DNA of 7,038 nucleotides from an uncultured Thermomicrobiales bacterium. GTDB taxonomy: Bacteria; Chloroflexota; Chloroflexia; Thermomicrobiales; Thermomicrobiaceae. Below, piece by piece: positions 5,842-7,038 of the stretch. Both the position numbers and the translations under genes were made by a program. The notes beneath the pieces are model-generated. The model saw only the letters and a list, made by a program, of their open reading frames with translations, made no database searches and was not told the origin of the DNA. Numbering within the stretch: position 1 is the stretch's first letter; each line of letters begins with the position of its first letter. The stretch covers positions 1 to 7,038 of the forward strand of contig CALAGB010000370.1 in the NCBI GenBank assembly GCA_937891245.1. Direction: 5' to 3'.

Positions 5842-6320
5842 GCACCGACGCGCTTGCCTGCGTCTTCTGGCATCGGGAGCGCGTCCGCTTCCGCGATGTC
5901 GACCTGCAGCGGATCGTCTACTACGGCAAATACCTCGATTATTTCGACAACGCGCTCTATGAATACCTGCGTTCGCTCGGTTTCGAAACGGGCGGCATCG
6001 ATGCCCGGCATGGCTTCGATACGTCGGTTGTCCATATTGAGATCGACTACCTCTCCCCGGCGGCGTTCGATGACCTGCTCGATGTTGGGCTGCGGGTGAC
6101 GCGTCTCGGACGGACGAGCTTCGACGTCGACTTTGAGCTTCGTGTCGGGGAGCGCGTCATCTGCCGTGCCAAGCTCGTACTCGTCAACTACGACGCACGC
6201 TTGCAGCAGGCGCGACCAATTCCGCAGGAGATTCGTGACGCCATCGAGGCGTCGAATGAGGCAGTTGCACAGGCGACGCCGGATGGGCGGGTGGGCCTGG
6301 ATACGATCCCTGAGGCCTGA
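5838..6320 (+). CDS. Acyl-CoA thioesterase, 4HBT hotdog fold (YbgC/FadM type)
   Basis: A 160-residue single hotdog domain that should hydrolyse an acyl-CoA thioester; substrate unknown. The family signature is at residues 17-36: RFRDVDLQRIVYYGKYLDYF, equivalent to the D-x-D-x2-G-x-VY-x3-YL motif of YbgC-like enzymes, with D22 at the position of the catalytic Asp. The usual small residues after it (AGG or MGH) are LQR here, which may alter the active-site lip. HIEIDYLSPAAFDDLLDVGLRV continues as the central sheet, and VICRAKLVLVNYD is a typical late strand. The last 25 residues are a variable tail. ATG 5838 overlaps the recX stop, and GAGG (5827-5830) sits 7 bases upstream, so it is probably co-transcribed with recX. 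The family is clear; its role beside recX is not. Confidence 0.9.
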   Translation: MSTDALACVFWHRERVRFRDVDLQRIVYYGKYLDYFDNALYEYLRSLGFETGGIDARHGFDTSVVHIEIDYLSPAAFDDLLDVGLRVTRLGRTSFDVDFELRVGERVICRAKLVLVNYDARLQQARPIPQEIRDAIEASNEAVAQATPDGRVGLDTIPEA

Positions 6321-6326
6321 TATACT
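6298..6326 (+). promoter_or_regulatory. Promoter of the MBL-fold gene (TGGATA-N17-TGATATACT)
   Basis: TATACT (6321-6326) is preceded by the extended TG (6318-6319) and lies 17 bases after TGGATA (6298-6303), a four-of-six -35. It is the best promoter in the window and overlaps the thioesterase stop codon. The start should fall near 6333, giving a 74-base leader. GGCCT (6314-6318) and AGGCC (6332-6336) flank the -10 as a small inverted repeat. Confidence 0.6.
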
Positions 6327-6406
6327 CGTCTAGGCCGCAGGAGAATACCTCCCAGTTTTGCCCAAACGTACAGTTAAATGTTGTCAAGTTAAGCAGGTCG
6401 ACGAAG

Positions 6407-7038
6407 ATGGCTGAGATCACCTGGTTGGGCCATGCGTGTTTTCGCATTAAGGGACGTGAAGCGGTCGTCTTGACCGATCCACTCTCGCCGCAGAGCGGCT
6501 ACGATATGCGACAGCCGCAGGCCGACATCGTTACCGTCAGTCACGATCACCTCAACCACGCCGCCCTCGATCTCGTTTCGCCGGGTTTCCGAGCTATTAA
6601 TGGCCCGGGTGAATACGAAATCCACGAAGTCTACATCTCGGGAATTCAGACCTACCACGATAACGAGCATGGCAAACGGCTCGGCAAAAACACCATGTAC
6701 TTGATTGAAATCGAGGACCTGGTGATTTGTCATGCCGGTGATCTGGGGCACGCGCTGACCGACGAGCAGTCGGAGAGCCTCAGTTCGGTCGATGTCTTGA
6801 TCGTGCCGGTCGGCGGTGGGCCAACCCTCGATGCGGCAGCGGCGGCGGAGTTGGTCGGTCAGCTCGAGCCATCGGTCGTGATCCCAATGCAGTTTCGGAC
6901 TGAGCGGGGCGACTTCGAGCGTGATTCGCTCGAGCCGTTCCTGAAAAAGTTCGGCATCGGTGAGATCGAAGTGAAAGATCGGATCAATCTGCGGAAGAGC
7001 GATCTGACCGAAGCGTTACAAGTGATGATATTGCGGCC
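6407..7038 (+). CDS. Metallo-beta-lactamase-fold hydrolase (UlaG-like), 3' end cut by window edge
   Basis: The frame is open from ATG 6407 to the window end (210 codons) and begins MAEITWLGHACFRIKG, the typical start of the small UlaG-like MBL group, cytoplasmic metal-dependent hydrolases of unsettled substrate. The motif 2 region is SHDHLNH, so H46, H48 and H51 are present, but the usual Asp of HxHxDH is N50. GPGEYEI (66-72), CHAGDLGH (108-115, with D112) and VPVGGGPTLDAAAAAELV (133-150) match the group. The late IPMHY ligand motif reads IPMQF, with Q162 where I expect His. It may therefore bind metal differently or not at all. The ribosome site is weak (CAGG 9 bases upstream). An extended -10 promoter at 6318-6326 drives it. 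Only a short C-terminal end should be missing. Confidence 0.9.
   Translation, partial: MAEITWLGHACFRIKGREAVVLTDPLSPQSGYDMRQPQADIVTVSHDHLNHAALDLVSPGFRAINGPGEYEIHEVYISGIQTYHDNEHGKRLGKNTMYLIEIEDLVICHAGDLGHALTDEQSESLSSVDVLIVPVGGGPTLDAAAAAELVGQLEPSVVIPMQFRTERGDFERDSLEPFLKKFGIGEIEVKDRINLRKSDLTEALQVMILR

Noticed and set aside
6340..6358. Small hairpin GGAG-AATAC-CTCC followed by CAGTTTT, as a terminator after the thioesterase
   Set aside because: The stem has only four pairs and lies downstream of a better-supported promoter for the next gene.
1761..6374. Shared 10-mer ACTGTACGTT at 1761-1770 and, inverted, at 6365-6374, both intergenic
   Set aside because: About one such match is expected by chance between the non-coding stretches of the window, so it is not evidence of a common operator.

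Overview
The window is a 7,038-bp piece of a GC-rich (roughly 60%) bacterial chromosome with compact genes. The protein sequences, the codon bias and the gene set (LeuRS, OmpR-type regulator, RecX with a beta-rich N-terminal part, a Thermomicrobia/Chloroflexi-style small MBL hydrolase) suggest Chloroflexota, perhaps Thermomicrobia. This is judged from remembered family resemblance, not from a search.

Layout. Positions 1-1706 hold the 3' part of leuS (leucyl-tRNA synthetase), followed by a likely terminator. Positions 1707-2237 form a 531-bp spacer without a convincing gene. It begins AT-rich and contains promoter-like boxes, two separate RNA-fold-like segments and a full-length Shine-Dalgarno sequence with no usable start codon. 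Positions 2238-3023 encode an orphan OmpR/PhoB-type response regulator whose receiver has lost its phosphorylation chemistry, while its DNA-binding domain looks intact. Positions 3131-4279 encode a class I/II PLP aminotransferase. Its Shine-Dalgarno lies inside a 24-bp-paired stem, and an extended -10 box lies within the left half of that stem.

A convergent junction follows (4280-4453), with inverted repeats that can serve as terminators. A minus-strand membrane-anchored YdcF/SanA-like DUF218 protein occupies 4454-5128. Divergently from it runs recX (5197-5841), which appears to be leaderless. recX overlaps a hotdog-fold acyl-CoA thioesterase (5838-6320) by ATGA. A new promoter at the end of the thioesterase gene drives a metallo-beta-lactamase-fold protein (6407 to the window edge) with a changed metal-ligand set.

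How the parts fit. Most genes are ordinary housekeeping or metabolic genes and do not form one pathway. The most unusual unit is 1707-3131: a long structured leader, a pseudo-receiver regulator with no partner kinase in view, and an aminotransferase whose readthrough mRNA should be translationally masked while its own short mRNA should not. Three genes (aminotransferase, recX, MBL) share nearly the same extended -10 box of the form CTG(C/A)TA(T/G)A(C/A)T. I see no CRISPR array, transposon, tRNA or rRNA, and no defence system.
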